DNA of 64,000 nt from Maribacter sp. HTCC2170 (GTDB taxonomy: Bacteria; Bacteroidota; Bacteroidia; Flavobacteriales; Flavobacteriaceae). Below are positions 34,936 to 44,970 of this stretch, piece by piece (within the stretch, counting starts at the first letter, position 1; every line of letters begins with the position of its first letter). The stretch lies in the NCBI RefSeq assembly GCF_000153165.2, contig NC_014472.1:1361501-1425500 (forward strand). Reading direction: 5' to 3'. The translations under genes were made by a program, and so were the position numbers. Under the pieces are notes generated by a model that ran no database searches, was not told where the DNA came from, and saw nothing but the letters and a program-made list of their open reading frames with translations.

Positions 34936-36261
34936 TTATTTTAGGGTTATCTCAATAATTGTATCAAAATCTGTTCTTTTACCTTTCGGTAGTTTGAGTA
35001 ATAAGCCATATTCATTAAGCTTATATTGTACCTTAGACTTATCGTTATAGAATTTTATATCCCTTATTTTTTGGTCGAATGGTTGAATAAGCAAAGCTTC
35101 TTTTTTCCAATCCAAAATATGGATATACAACTTTTTTCCTTTTTGAGTACTTACACCCCAATCTTCAGCCCCTATTATTCCTGCTCTAGTGCCATAAATA
35201 GTTTCTCCGTTTATTTCCATCCATTTACCCATAGCATCTAATGATGCTTTGTGTTCAGGCTGTATTTTTCCATTGGGCATGGGACCAACATTCAATAAAA
35301 GATTGGCGTTTCTTCCCGCTGCTTTTACAAGCATATGAACCAATTCTTTTGGAGTCTTATGTTTTTGGTCAATAAGATTAAATCCCCATGAACCATTGAT
35401 TGTCAAACACATTTCAAGCGGTAATTCACTTATGTGTGAACCCTGCCATCCTGTGGTGTTCTCACCAGGAAGATCTTGTTCAAACATCTGAAAATCTTCT
35501 CCAGGAAAAGGTTTAACATGATGATTGCTCCCAATCAAAGTTCCTGGCTGCAATTCATGAATAAGTTTATAAGTTTTGTCCAATTGCCAATTCTCATCAA
35601 TCTTATCCCACATACCATCAAACCAAATACCACCAATAGGCCCATAATTAGTTAATAGTTCATTTAATTGGGTATTCATGAAATTTAAATATGCATCCCA
35701 ATCTCCCTTTTCTTCTCTGCCCGTAAATCCTTGACCTGTTTTACCTCGAGGAAAGTAATCTGGATGATGCCAATCCAATTGAGAGTAGTAGAAAAAAAGT
35801 TTAATACCCTGTCTTCTGCTTTCCTTAGCCAATATTTTAATCACGTCCTTACCATAAGGGGTTTTGTCCACAATATTATAATCAGACACCTTAGAATCGT
35901 ACATGGCAAAGCCATCATGGTGCTTACTTGTAATGGTAATGTATTTCATACCAGCATTTTTTACCATAGTAACCCATTCTTCGGCATCAAAATCTATTGG
36001 GTTGAAAAAATCTGGAACCTTCTCATACTGTGAAATAGGTATCTTTTTGTTTTGCATAATCCATTCTGCAATGCCGGTATCACCACCACCGCCTAACACA
36101 CTATAAACACCCCAATGAACAAACATGCCAAATTTCGCATCTTGAAACCAGATCCTGTTCTCCAAATTCTCTGAAGTAGGTTCATATTTTTCTTGACTTT
36201 GAACAGTGCAAACAAGCAGTAAGGCCAGTGAAACTAGTACCCTTAAAATTTGATTTTTCAT
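34936..36261 (-). CDS. Secreted alpha-L-fucosidase (GH29)
   Basis: The 441-aa enzyme has a signal peptide (about 1-22). The GH29 catalytic nucleophile is Asp215 in GGIWFDGMWD. Other family markers are FGMFVHWGVYSV near residue 44, SKHHDGFAMYDS (His114-His115) and GRNANLLLNVGPMPNG. It hydrolyses terminal alpha-L-fucosides from glycans or algal polysaccharides. The general acid cannot be assigned without a structure-based alignment. It is convergent with the GMC operon and shares its region, suggesting that released or fucosylated glycosides are substrates of that locus. It has its own promoter region to the right. Confidence 0.93.
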   Translation of the reverse strand: MKNQILRVLVSLALLLVCTVQSQEKYEPTSENLENRIWFQDAKFGMFVHWGVYSVLGGGGDTGIAEWIMQNKKIPISQYEKVPDFFNPIDFDAEEWVTMVKNAGMKYITITSKHHDGFAMYDSKVSDYNIVDKTPYGKDVIKILAKESRRQGIKLFFYYSQLDWHHPDYFPRGKTGQGFTGREEKGDWDAYLNFMNTQLNELLTNYGPIGGIWFDGMWDKIDENWQLDKTYKLIHELQPGTLIGSNHHVKPFPGEDFQMFEQDLPGENTTGWQGSHISELPLEMCLTINGSWGFNLIDQKHKTPKELVHMLVKAAGRNANLLLNVGPMPNGKIQPEHKASLDAMGKWMEINGETIYGTRAGIIGAEDWGVSTQKGKKLYIHILDWKKEALLIQPFDQKIRDIKFYNDKSKVQYKLNEYGLLLKLPKGKRTDFDTIIEITLK

Positions 36262-36887
36262 GATTCTGGGTTTTATCGGGTAGAATAAAAAGATACCATA
36301 AAGATAAGGTGCAAAAAAGGCATATACATTTAAGTTTTCAGATATTTTTATAGAAAAAATTACACTTCATCGAATAAATGTAATCTTTTACCTACTTTTT
36401 CGTTTCATATATTATGATATCGTATTTGACAGTTCTAAGTGTTTATATCTCATTGCTTTTTCTTTCCAAAATAGGGTATCGACAATTTCTTAAACGCACA
36501 TTGAAAGAATAAATCCGTTCAAGACATTTTCATTCTCCTGGAGTTTTTTATTTATCTATCGCGCATACTTCATAATTTCATAAAATTGTCATAAAACGCG
36601 ATATTGTAAATATTTAACATGTATTATTGACAAATAAATAAAGTCAAGGGCAACTTTTTGAGCTTTTATTGCGTATATACATTATAGAATATTTTATCGG
36701 GGCATGGACAAATATATCATACTACTTCTTATTTATGTTGCAGCTTACATTTTTTCTGTTGCAATAAGACCTTATTACTTTAAAAAATAATAAGGTGACT
36801 TTATAAAAGTTGTTCCTGTCATGAATTTTTGAGAGGAATCATATTAGGTTTATTAAATAATAAATTAATCTTACATAAGAGTTGAAC
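36262..36887. other. Long AT-rich intergenic region upstream of fucosidase and downstream of nrdA
   Basis: About 626 bp without a gene longer than 60 codons. It contains the fucosidase promoter area at its left end. At 36571-36596, three CATAA units lie at 36571, 36579 and 36590; the last two are 11 bp apart with TTTCATAAAAT/TGTCATAAAAC sequence. A 28-codon hydrophobic micro-ORF sits at 36704-36790. No tRNA, insertion sequence or CRISPR pattern is seen. Confidence 0.5.
36704..36790 (+). CDS. Possible 28-aa single-membrane-span microprotein
   Basis: ATG to TAA encodes MDKYIILLLIYVAAYIFSVA plus a short basic/aromatic end (IRPYYFKK). The form is a membrane helix followed by positive charges, like known small membrane proteins, and it stands isolated on the plus strand in a gene-free region. 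There is no family match and no clear promoter. In AT-rich DNA such short frames can arise by chance, so support is weak. Confidence 0.25.
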   Translation: MDKYIILLLIYVAAYIFSVAIRPYYFKK

Positions 36888-36920
36888 AAAAAAAGCCCGG
36901 CAAATTGCTGGGCTTTTTTA
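36888..36920 (-). terminator. Terminator downstream of nrdA
   Basis: AAAAAAGCCCGGC(AAATT)GCTGGGCTTTTTT: a stem with one wobble or mismatch and A/T tracts on both sides. It ends 27 nt past the nrdA stop and could work in both directions. Confidence 0.85.
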
Positions 36921-36947
36921 ATACACATAGTCATGAATTTTGAATCA

Positions 36948-39425
36948 TTATGATCCGCACATTAAGCAATCATCATCAGCTTGCCCCTCTTTGGCTCGTG
37001 CAATCATTTCTTTCATCTCCTGTGGGCTCATTGGTTGAATATCCAATTCTTGTTGCGGTGCAACAGGGGTTGGTTTCACCTCAATTGCATTTGCCACCCC
37101 TGGTGCCGGTGTGGCAGCCAAAGGGACTTCAGCTTCGACAGGTTCCTCTTTCTTTTTACTATTGTCTAATGTGAATTTAATAGCATCAACAGCAGCCTTT
37201 GTTCTCAAATAATACATTCCTGTTTTTAAGCCACTCTTCCATGCATAAAAATGCATTGATGTCAACTTTGAATAGTTTGCATTTTCCATGAAAAGATTCA
37301 ATGATTGACTTTGATCAATAAAGTACCCTCTATGACGACTCATGTCAATAATATCTTTCATGCTAAGCTCCCAAACCGTTTTATACAAATCTCTTATATC
37401 CTGTGGAATAGTTTCAATATGCTGAATTGAACCATTGGCGCGCATAAGTTCTTGCTTCATATTCTCATTCCACATACCAAGATTAACTAAATCCTCCAAC
37501 AAATGTTTGTTAACTACGATAAACTCACCAGAAAGCACTCTTCGCGTATATATGTTCGAAGTGTAGGGTTCAAAACATTCGTTATTACCCAATATCTGAG
37601 AGGTCGATGCTGTTGGCATTGGCGCCACCAACAAAGAATTCCTAACACCGTTTTTCTTTACATCCTTGCGCAATTTGGTCCAATCCCAACGACCTGAGAG
37701 CTCTTCATCCTTAATTCCCCAAAGGTTATGTTGAAATTCGCCCTGTGAAATTGGGGAACCGTCATAAGATGAATATTTGCCTTCTTCTTTGGCTGCTTCC
37801 ATCGAAGCTGTAACCGCCGCGAAATATAAGGTTTCGAAAATTTCTTGATTCAATTTTTTAGCCTCATCACTCGTAAAGGGCAAACGCAATAAAATAAAGG
37901 CATCTGCTAAACCTTGGACCCCCAGTCCGATTGGTCGGTGCCTCATATTAGAGTTTTCAGCTTCTTTGACAGGATAATAATTTCTATCTATGACCTTGTT
38001 CAAGTTTTTGGTAACGCGTTTGGTTACCCTGAACAATTCTTTATGGTCAAATTCACCGTTCTTAATGAACATGGGTAGGGCAATTGAAGCCAAATTGCAA
38101 ACGGCAACCTCATCTGGAGAAGTGTATTCCATAATCTCCGTGCATAAATTTGATGAACGGATAGTGCCTAAATTCTTTTGATTGCTCTTACGGTTTGCTG
38201 CATCTTTATATAGCATGTAAGGAGTCCCCGTTTCAATTTGGGATTCCAATATTTTTTCCCAAAGCTCTCTTGCCCTAACCGTCTTACGGCCTTTATTTTC
38301 TGATTCATATTTTAGATAAAGCTTCTCAAACTCTTCACTATGGTTTGTAAAAAGCCCTGGACATTCATTTGGGCACATCAATGTCCATTCTTCATTGGCC
38401 TCAACTCTTTTCATGAATAAATCGGAAATCCACATAGCATAGAACAAATCACGTGCTCGCATCTCTTCTTTACCATGGTTCTTTTTTAGTTCAAGGAACT
38501 CAAAGATATCCGCATGCCAAGGTTCCATGTAAATAGCAAAGCTGCCTTTGCGCTTCCCGCCACCTTGATCAACATATCTTGCTGTATCATTGAAAACCTG
38601 TAACATGGGCACTATTCCATTGGATGTACCATTGGTTCCCGCAATATATGATCCAGTTGCCCTAACGTTATGAATAGATAATCCTATACCTCCTGCGGAT
38701 TGCGAAATTTTAGCGGTTTGTTTTAATGTATCGTAGATACCATCAATACTATCATCTTTCATTGCTAAAAGAAAACAGGATGACATTTGTGGTTTTGGAG
38801 TACCTGAATTAAAAAGAGTGGGCGTGGCATGCGTAAAATACTTTTTGGACATTAACTCGTATGTCTCTTTAACTGCATCTAAATCATCTAAATGAATTCC
38901 AATAGATACGCGCATTAACATATGCTGTGGCCTTTCTGCGATCTTTCCATTCAATTTCAAAAGATAGGAGCGTTCTAAAGTTTTAAAACCAAAATAATCG
39001 TAGCCAAAATCCCGATTGTAAATAATTGTGGAATCCAAGGCTACTGAATTTTCAGCAATTACTTTGTAGACTTCATCAGATAACAACGGAGCTTTCTTTC
39101 CCGTTCTTGGATTTACATAAGTATATAGATCCTCCATAGTTTCTGAAAAGGATTTCTTGGTGTTTTTATGTAGGTTAGAAACAGAGATACGAGCAGCCAG
39201 TTTTGCATAATCTGGGTGAGTGGTTGTCATGGTAGCAGCTATTTCCGCCGCCAAATTATCCAGTTCTGATGTTGTTACGCCATCATACAAACCTTCAATG
39301 ACGCGCATGGCCACTTTTAAAGGGTCTACAAGCCCATTTAGGCCGTAGCACAATTTTCGTACTCTCGCTGTAATCTTATCGAACATTATCAGCTCTTTTC
39401 TTCCGTCTCTTTTTACTACATACAT
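36948..39425 (-). CDS. nrdA: Ribonucleoside-diphosphate reductase alpha subunit, class Ia
   Basis: The 825-aa catalytic subunit reduces ribonucleoside diphosphates to deoxy forms. There is an N-terminal ATP-cone allosteric domain ([20 protein letters not shown]). The active-site cysteine regions are MSSCFLLAM and [10 protein letters not shown]...[12 protein letters not shown]. The C-terminal redox pair is CLMCGS, reached through a long Pro/Ala-rich linker (about residues 755-815), which should let the tail swing into the active site. It lies downstream of nrdB on the same strand after 149 nt. The single ATP cone suggests normal dATP inhibition. Confidence 0.96.
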   Translation of the reverse strand: MYVVKRDGRKELIMFDKITARVRKLCYGLNGLVDPLKVAMRVIEGLYDGVTTSELDNLAAEIAATMTTTHPDYAKLAARISVSNLHKNTKKSFSETMEDLYTYVNPRTGKKAPLLSDEVYKVIAENSVALDSTIIYNRDFGYDYFGFKTLERSYLLKLNGKIAERPQHMLMRVSIGIHLDDLDAVKETYELMSKKYFTHATPTLFNSGTPKPQMSSCFLLAMKDDSIDGIYDTLKQTAKISQSAGGIGLSIHNVRATGSYIAGTNGTSNGIVPMLQVFNDTARYVDQGGGKRKGSFAIYMEPWHADIFEFLELKKNHGKEEMRARDLFYAMWISDLFMKRVEANEEWTLMCPNECPGLFTNHSEEFEKLYLKYESENKGRKTVRARELWEKILESQIETGTPYMLYKDAANRKSNQKNLGTIRSSNLCTEIMEYTSPDEVAVCNLASIALPMFIKNGEFDHKELFRVTKRVTKNLNKVIDRNYYPVKEAENSNMRHRPIGLGVQGLADAFILLRLPFTSDEAKKLNQEIFETLYFAAVTASMEAAKEEGKYSSYDGSPISQGEFQHNLWGIKDEELSGRWDWTKLRKDVKKNGVRNSLLVAPMPTASTSQILGNNECFEPYTSNIYTRRVLSGEFIVVNKHLLEDLVNLGMWNENMKQELMRANGSIQHIETIPQDIRDLYKTVWELSMKDIIDMSRHRGYFIDQSQSLNLFMENANYSKLTSMHFYAWKSGLKTGMYYLRTKAAVDAIKFTLDNSKKKEEPVEAEVPLAATPAPGVANAIEVKPTPVAPQQELDIQPMSPQEMKEMIARAKEGQADDDCLMCGS

Positions 39426-39574
39426 GTGGCTACATTTGTTTTTTAGTGAACTATGGTTAGTCTATTAGTAATTACCCGAAAAGACATCCCAGTCTTGCAG
39501 GCATTTTGGTGTAGGTTAAATAATATTCGGGTGTCAACCAAGTTGATTTTTACATCCTCTTCGGTCTGAAAAAA

Positions 39575-40561
39575 TTAAAAATCAGCGTCGAAACTGATTT
39601 TTTGGGCATCTTCATCCTTATCCTTGTTCAAGACACCAGCTTTTTGATATTCTGATACTCTTTTTTCAAAGAAATTTGTTTTTCCTTGAAGGGAAATCAT
39701 ATCCATAAAATCAAATGGGTTACTTGAATTATATACTTTGTCACACTCAAGCTCTACCAACAATCTGTCAGTAACAAACTCGAGATATTGAGTCATAAGT
39801 TTTGAATTCATTCCAATTAAACTCACTGGCAAGGATTCTGTGATGAATTCACGTTCAATGTTCAGTGCATCGACTATTATATCAGTAATACGCTCTTTTG
39901 TTACTTTATTTACAATATGATTCTTGTGTAGATGCACGGCATAATCACAGTGCATACCTTCATCCCTTGAAATAAGTTCATTCGAGAAAGTTAATCCTGG
40001 CATTAGCCCTCTTTTCTTTAACCAAAAAATAGAGCAAAACGATCCTGAGAAGAAAATACCCTCCACCGCAGCAAAAGCAATTAATCTTTCCGCAAAACTT
40101 GGAGATTCTATCCATTTCAATGCCCAATCGGCTTTTTTCTTAATAGCAGGAAAGTTCTCTATCGCTTTAAAAAGAATATCTTTTTCCTTATCATCTTTAA
40201 CATACGTGTCAATCAACAAAGAATAAGTCTCCGAGTGGATGTTCTCCATCATTATTTGAAATCCATAGAAAAATTTTGCTTCAGAATATTGAACTTCATT
40301 CACAAAGTTTTCAGCTAAATTTTCATTTACAATACCATCGGATGCAGCAAAAAAGGCCAATATATGTTTGATGAAGTATTTCTCATCATCATTAAGTTTA
40401 GTATTCCAGTCAGTAAGATCTTGGTGAAGATCTATTTCCTCCGCAGTCCAGATACAGGCTTCTTGTTTTTTATACCATTCCCATAAATCATGATGTTGTA
40501 TTGGAAAGATAACAAAGCGGTCTTTGTTCTCCTGTAAAATGGGCTCTACGGCTGTGGACAT
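39575..40561 (-). CDS. nrdB: Ribonucleoside-diphosphate reductase beta subunit, class Ia
   Basis: The 328-aa ferritin-like radical subunit carries its di-iron ligands in [18 protein letters not shown] and [14 protein letters not shown]. By position relative to ENIHS, Tyr113 (SETYSLL) is the likely radical-bearing tyrosine, matching E. coli Tyr122, so a tyrosyl-radical enzyme is expected. It is upstream of nrdA, and the pair likely forms one operon reading leftward. A 632-bp gene-free region lies upstream. Confidence 0.95.
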   Translation of the reverse strand: MSTAVEPILQENKDRFVIFPIQHHDLWEWYKKQEACIWTAEEIDLHQDLTDWNTKLNDDEKYFIKHILAFFAASDGIVNENLAENFVNEVQYSEAKFFYGFQIMMENIHSETYSLLIDTYVKDDKEKDILFKAIENFPAIKKKADWALKWIESPSFAERLIAFAAVEGIFFSGSFCSIFWLKKRGLMPGLTFSNELISRDEGMHCDYAVHLHKNHIVNKVTKERITDIIVDALNIEREFITESLPVSLIGMNSKLMTQYLEFVTDRLLVELECDKVYNSSNPFDFMDMISLQGKTNFFEKRVSEYQKAGVLNKDKDEDAQKISFDADF

Positions 40562-41193
40562 ATTTCTGTTTATTTAAAAGTTAGCTATGTAAGATGATAA
40601 TTACCTTACTGTTGGGACTAACAAAGATGAAAAATAGTGCCCGATTTCTAGGGGTAGAATATTGAATTCAACCACAAAGTTTTTAACAGAAAATGTTGAA
40701 ATGTAGGTTCACTCACTATGTTTATTGCCTTTCTCAAAATTAATATTTTGGATAAAAAAGCGAACGAACAAAATAAACCAAAAAGTATATAACGTTATAC
40801 TATTTGGTTTAATATCAAGGTAATACATTGAAAATTCTTTTTGAAGAAGCTTGAAGTAATAATACTGCCAAACTGTACGGCTCCCCGATAAATCAAAATC
40901 AATTTGACCACATTTTGCGCTGATCCAGGTAGTTCCCCCGAAACCTATAATCGAGCCACACTTCAGTTAACGAATTAACTTAGGTGCCAATATGTAGCTT
41001 TTCATCAGACAGGCTGTTCTTTGAACAGTTACATGTTCTTTTTCTTTACATGTCCCTTGAGCCGTACCTTTTTGATTGGCAGTAATTTCAATAAACCTAT
41101 ATTCTAGATACAGATTTAGTTTTTTATTTAAGGAGCGTTATAAATACAAATAAAACCACATAAACAACCTATGTTTCAGTAACTTACATAGCA
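40562..41193. other. Gene-free, hairpin-rich intergenic region upstream of nrdB
   Basis: The 632-bp stretch has no annotated-quality ORF. A minus-strand frame of about 70 codons between roughly 40760 and 40970 lacks a good start and matches nothing I recognise. Between 40875 and 41067 there are several inverted repeats: outer GTACGGCTC/GAGCCGTAC, AGTTAA-cgaa-TTAACT (40965-40980), CTGTTC-ttt-GAACAG (about 41013-41027) and ACATG/CATGT (about 41030-41052). This part also looks less AT-rich than its flanks. It may be the remnant of a mobile element or a structured RNA. Confidence 0.5.
40875..41067. repeat. 9-bp inverted repeat pair enclosing a hairpin-rich 174-bp core
   Basis: GTACGGCTC at 40875-40883 is perfectly repeated inverted as GAGCCGTAC at 41059-41067. 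Flanking bases diverge, and I see no clear target-site duplication or coding capacity. The interior holds at least three smaller hairpins. Confidence 0.4.
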
Positions 41194-41742
41194 CTAATCA
41201 TGTTTAACCGCATGAAAATCCCCTTTAATAAATAATTTTTTGCCCTTATTACACATAAGGACAACACTAACGTACCCTTTTAAATCTATCTTGCTCTTTC
41301 GAGTAATGACCACTTTTCCTTTTGTTGTAAAAAAAGGTTTTTCCCCAGTCATTTTAATATTTGCATAGCCAAAAACACCATCAAAACCGTTTAGCAATCC
41401 TTCAATACTATTTGATACCTCATACTGTCCAACACCCAATTCTTGAGGTTGACCTTTTTTTGAAATAATAAGCTCTATTATATGCGCTTTTTCTTGTTTG
41501 TTGCTTTTGAATTTCAACGCTAAAGAAGAATAAGGGGAATCATCGCTATCAAACCCAGGAGTAGTTTCAAAGAAGGCCTTGCCTTGCAAAGATTGTTCTA
41601 CCACCCCACTGGTTTTTAAATGATAAAAGCCATCAAAATCATTAGGAACCTCAACTTTTTCTATACTAGTATCTAAGATGAGCAGCAAAGGAGCCAAAAA
41701 CCAAAAACCAATTTTAATGGACTTGAAGATATATTGATACAT
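41194..41742 (-). CDS. Hypothetical exported or membrane-anchored protein
   Basis: I do not recognise this 182-aa protein. A hydrophobic stretch at about residues 10-24 (IGFWFLAPLLLILDTS) suggests a signal peptide or N-terminal anchor. The rest alternates short beta strands (GFYHLKTSGVVEQSLQGKAFFET, ...VVLMCNKGKKLFIKGDFHA) and resembles small Bacteroidota secreted beta-sandwich proteins. It is followed upstream by a small peptide gene on the same strand (44-nt gap) and lies opposite a LytTR two-component system that might regulate it. Confidence 0.6.
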   Translation of the reverse strand: MYQYIFKSIKIGFWFLAPLLLILDTSIEKVEVPNDFDGFYHLKTSGVVEQSLQGKAFFETTPGFDSDDSPYSSLALKFKSNKQEKAHIIELIISKKGQPQELGVGQYEVSNSIEGLLNGFDGVFGYANIKMTGEKPFFTTKGKVVITRKSKIDLKGYVSVVLMCNKGKKLFIKGDFHAVKHD

Positions 41743-41786
41743 GGTCAGTGTTTAAATTAAATTCAATAATGGTTCTAATCAAACTT

Positions 41787-41930
41787 TTATTTGTCCAATG
41801 AAATGTTTTCAATACTGTTCTCGCTTAATAGCAATCCCTTATCAGATACAATTTCGGAATCATTTTCCAACAAAACTGCAACCACTAGGGCAAGAACCAA
41901 TAAAGTAAACATTAATATACATTTTTTCAT
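41787..41930 (-). CDS. Small hypothetical membrane or secreted peptide (47 aa)
   Basis: From the ATG at 41930 the frame gives a 47-aa product starting MKKCILMFTLLVLALVVAVL, a strong signal peptide or membrane span. A short acidic tail with little hydrophobicity follows. The frame extends 15 codons further upstream, but that extension lacks signal-peptide character, so the MKK start is preferred. It is unrecognised. It precedes the 182-aa exported protein gene and is divergent from the LytTR response regulator gene at 42256. Confidence 0.45.
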   Translation of the reverse strand: MKKCILMFTLLVLALVVAVLLENDSEIVSDKGLLLSENSIENISLDK

Positions 41931-42255
41931 GAGCTTGTTTTTTATTCCAACAATATGTGGGGGAAACAAAAACATAATTTAATTCCTCTAATTTATCCTA
42001 TGCCGTTTTATTACCATTCGCCTTATGTATAAATGGTGATAAAACGTGTATAATCGGCAAATTCATATTTTGACGAGTGACATTGCGCTAGCATATTGTA
42101 AGATTTTACCTTATTTTGAGCAGAGCCAAATGATTCTAACTGTCTTTCATATGAATAAGACCGATCATACTTAAAATACTTCCATTGACACAAATTCCCT
42201 TGAATACTCCGAACTTAATTCTAAATTTGAGTAACTTACTATACTACTATTTAAT

Positions 42256-42990
42256 ATGTTAGAAGCGGTAATTGTTGATGATGAGGTAAAAGCCCTCCAA
42301 AGCCTTTCTTGGGAATTGACCAATTTTAGTAATGAAATCAAGGTCAACGCGTCATTTACAAACCCTTTCGAAGCTTTGGAATATCTCGAAAAAAACACTC
42401 CAGATTGCCTTTTTTTGGACATAGAAATGCCGACAATGGATGGTTTTCAGTTTATACAAAAATTGACAAACAAAAATTTCCCCGTTGTCATTACGACCGC
42501 CTATAATCAATATGCCATCAAGGCCCTTAAGAATGAGGCAATTGATTATTTGCTAAAGCCAATAGACACTGATGATTTGAAAGAAACTATTGTCAAAATA
42601 AAGAAATATAATTCTAGAAACTATACTTCGGAAAGATTAGAGAAAATCCTTTTGAATTTTAATTCAAATACCCACAATAAAAAAATCACTTTCAATACTG
42701 ATGGCAAATTACTTTTCTTAGAAAGTGATGAAATCTTATATGCCGAATCCGATGGTAATTATAGCACCATTTATCTTACGGATGGCAATAAAATTGTCTT
42801 GACCAAAAAGTTAAAGGAAGTCAACGATCTTTTACCAGATGATTCCTTTTTTAGAATTCATAATTCATATATTATCAATCTACATAAAATCAAGGAGTTT
42901 TTAAAAACAGATGGTTATGTAGTACTCAGTTCTAATCATAAAATACCAGTATCAAGACAAAAGAAATCAGATTTCTTAGATATGATATAA
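42256..42990 (+). CDS. LytTR-family two-component response regulator
   Basis: The 244-aa regulator has a receiver domain with Asp8/Asp9 acidic pocket, phosphoacceptor Asp55 (CLFLDIEMP) and the Lys of LLKPID. It is followed by a LytTR DNA-binding domain from about residue 140, with DEILYAESDGNYSTIYL, FFRIHNSYIINLHKI and VPVSRQKK-like (IPVSRQKK) motifs. It lies 6 nt upstream of the TPR sensor kinase and forms a two-component pair with it. The target promoters are unknown; nearby small exported genes are candidates. Confidence 0.92.
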   Translation: MLEAVIVDDEVKALQSLSWELTNFSNEIKVNASFTNPFEALEYLEKNTPDCLFLDIEMPTMDGFQFIQKLTNKNFPVVITTAYNQYAIKALKNEAIDYLLKPIDTDDLKETIVKIKKYNSRNYTSERLEKILLNFNSNTHNKKITFNTDGKLLFLESDEILYAESDGNYSTIYLTDGNKIVLTKKLKEVNDLLPDDSFFRIHNSYIINLHKIKEFLKTDGYVVLSSNHKIPVSRQKKSDFLDMI

Positions 42991-42996
42991 TCATAA

Positions 42997-44970
42997 ATGT
43001 TCACCCAAAACTTCCACAATATAATTTTTAGATTACGTTTCATGGGTAAATGTAAATATGGTTTTTTCTTTTTCGCAGTCCTTTGTTTTTGCGTTGGGAG
43101 TAGTCAAAATATCCCGGATGATTTTAAAAGAATTTCTGATAGTCTAATAAATTCAGGTCCCACGACTTACGCTGAACTTGATGTGGTCTTAAGACCTTCA
43201 AGGAAAGATACCACTTTGATGAGGTATTTTTCAGATATAGCCGGTGAAAAAAAGTATTACAGTGGCCAAGCTTATGCCCTGAACCAACTTGGTCGAAGGT
43301 ATCGCGATATTTCACAATTTACAACGGCCATAAATTTGCACCAAAATGCATTAGAGGCGGCAACTACAGGTGAAAACTTAGAATTCAGGGTTTACAGCCT
43401 TAATATGCTAGGTGTTATTTATCGGAGAAAAGATGCTATAAATTCTGCCTTGGACTATACTCAGGAGGCTCTTGAACTGGCCGAAACCGTAAAAAACCCT
43501 TCAAAAGGGTTAAAGAGAAGCATCAATGTTTCTTTAAACGGACTGGGAAATATATATCAAATCCTAGGGCAATACGATTTTGCCATTGAGCAATTTCAGA
43601 GATCACTTGAACTTGAAGCGGATTTGGGCAACAAATGGGGGCTTGCCATCAATCATCAAAATATTGGGGAATGTTACGAACTTCAAGGTGATCTTGACAA
43701 GGCCTTAGAAGGTTACAGAACTTCGCTTGCGATTAATGAAGACATTAACAATGAAAAAGGCAAGGTCATTTGTAAAAACAGTGTTGCCAATGTATATATA
43801 CTTCAAGACAGATTGGATGAGGCTATTGACATACTTGAACCCGCCCTATTGGCGTCAAAAGAAATCGGAGATAAGCACATAACATCTGGAATTCATATAA
43901 ACTTGGGAGCAGCTTATTTAAAGCAAAAAAAACTCGTAAAGGCAGAAGACAATCTTAAGACCGGTCTTTCTTTGGCAAAGCAATATAATTTTCCCATGAA
44001 CATATCAATGGCAAATTCACATTTGTCGGGTCTCTCAGAAAATCGGGGCCAGTATAAAGAGGCTATGGAATATTACAAAATGGCCAAAGAATTCAATGAA
44101 GAAATTGTTAATGAGAGAAATCTGAGGTATGTAAATGATGTTATAAGTAGATATAAAACAGAAAAAAAGAATGAAGAAATCGAGGTTCTTGCAAAGGATT
44201 ATGAGATTGCGAAAATAAAACTACGTAAAAACAAAACCTCCCTTTTAATTGGCGGATTTGGGTTACTGCTGTTAGCGGGAATATTCTATATTCTTTACAG
44301 ACAATACCAGTTAAAGAATGATAAAAAACTACTAACTCTTGAACAATCGATGCTTCGCAGTCAAATGAACCCACATTTTTTGTTCAATTCTTTGAATTCC
44401 ATTAAGCTTTACATCATAAACAATGAAAAAAAGAACGCAGTTCATTATTTGAACAAATTTTCCAAATTGATTCGAAAAATATTAGAAGCATCTTCAATGA
44501 AAGAAATTCCTTTGGCCGAGGAGTTGGAAACGGTTGAGTTGTATATGAATATAGAAAACATTCGGTTCTCCAATGAGATTAATTTCACCATTGCCATTGA
44601 TGAAGATATTGATGTACATACCATAAAAATACCATCTCTTATACTTCAACCTTTCTTAGAAAATGCTTTATGGCATGGTCTTTCTCCGAAAGAAGGTGAA
44701 AAAAATATAGATCTGCACGTAAGCAGAGGAAGTAATAACTTTATTGACATAAGCATAACAGATAATGGCGTTGGAAGAGATGCAGCAGAAATCATTAAAG
44801 AAAGTAAAGTCTTAAAACGTAAATCTGTCGGCATTGAAATCACTAAAGAGCGACTTGCAAATTTTGCAAGGGATTACCAAAACACCTTTGATGTGACCAT
44901 AATTGATTTATTTGACAAAGAAAGTAACGCTACAGGCACCAGGGTAGTCCTACACATACCTACAGTTTAG
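42997..44970 (+). CDS. TPR-repeat sensor histidine kinase, LytS/His_kinase type
   Basis: The 657-aa membrane sensor starts with a signal or first helix, best from the ATG at 43042 (MGKCKYGFFFFAVLCFCVGSS); the earlier ATG at 42997 is also possible. A periplasmic region of six or so tetratricopeptide repeats (about 90-390) follows, then a single membrane helix at about 410-430 (SLLIGGFGLLLLAGIFYILY). A His_kinase domain has the phosphorylatable His in MNPHFLFNSLNSIKLY and an ATPase end with PFLENALWHGL and ITDNGVGRD. TPRs probably bind an exported protein or peptide. It is paired with the response regulator and overlaps the convergent DUF3109 gene by 11 bp. Confidence 0.92.
   Translation: MFTQNFHNIIFRLRFMGKCKYGFFFFAVLCFCVGSSQNIPDDFKRISDSLINSGPTTYAELDVVLRPSRKDTTLMRYFSDIAGEKKYYSGQAYALNQLGRRYRDISQFTTAINLHQNALEAATTGENLEFRVYSLNMLGVIYRRKDAINSALDYTQEALELAETVKNPSKGLKRSINVSLNGLGNIYQILGQYDFAIEQFQRSLELEADLGNKWGLAINHQNIGECYELQGDLDKALEGYRTSLAINEDINNEKGKVICKNSVANVYILQDRLDEAIDILEPALLASKEIGDKHITSGIHINLGAAYLKQKKLVKAEDNLKTGLSLAKQYNFPMNISMANSHLSGLSENRGQYKEAMEYYKMAKEFNEEIVNERNLRYVNDVISRYKTEKKNEEIEVLAKDYEIAKIKLRKNKTSLLIGGFGLLLLAGIFYILYRQYQLKNDKKLLTLEQSMLRSQMNPHFLFNSLNSIKLYIINNEKKNAVHYLNKFSKLIRKILEASSMKEIPLAEELETVELYMNIENIRFSNEINFTIAIDEDIDVHTIKIPSLILQPFLENALWHGLSPKEGEKNIDLHVSRGSNNFIDISITDNGVGRDAAEIIKESKVLKRKSVGIEITKERLANFARDYQNTFDVTIIDLFDKESNATGTRVVLHIPTV

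Noticed and set aside
40760-40970. Minus-strand frame of about 70 codons upstream of nrdB
   Set aside because: There is no early start codon, no recognisable domain, and it lies in a hairpin-rich stretch, so it is more likely non-coding.
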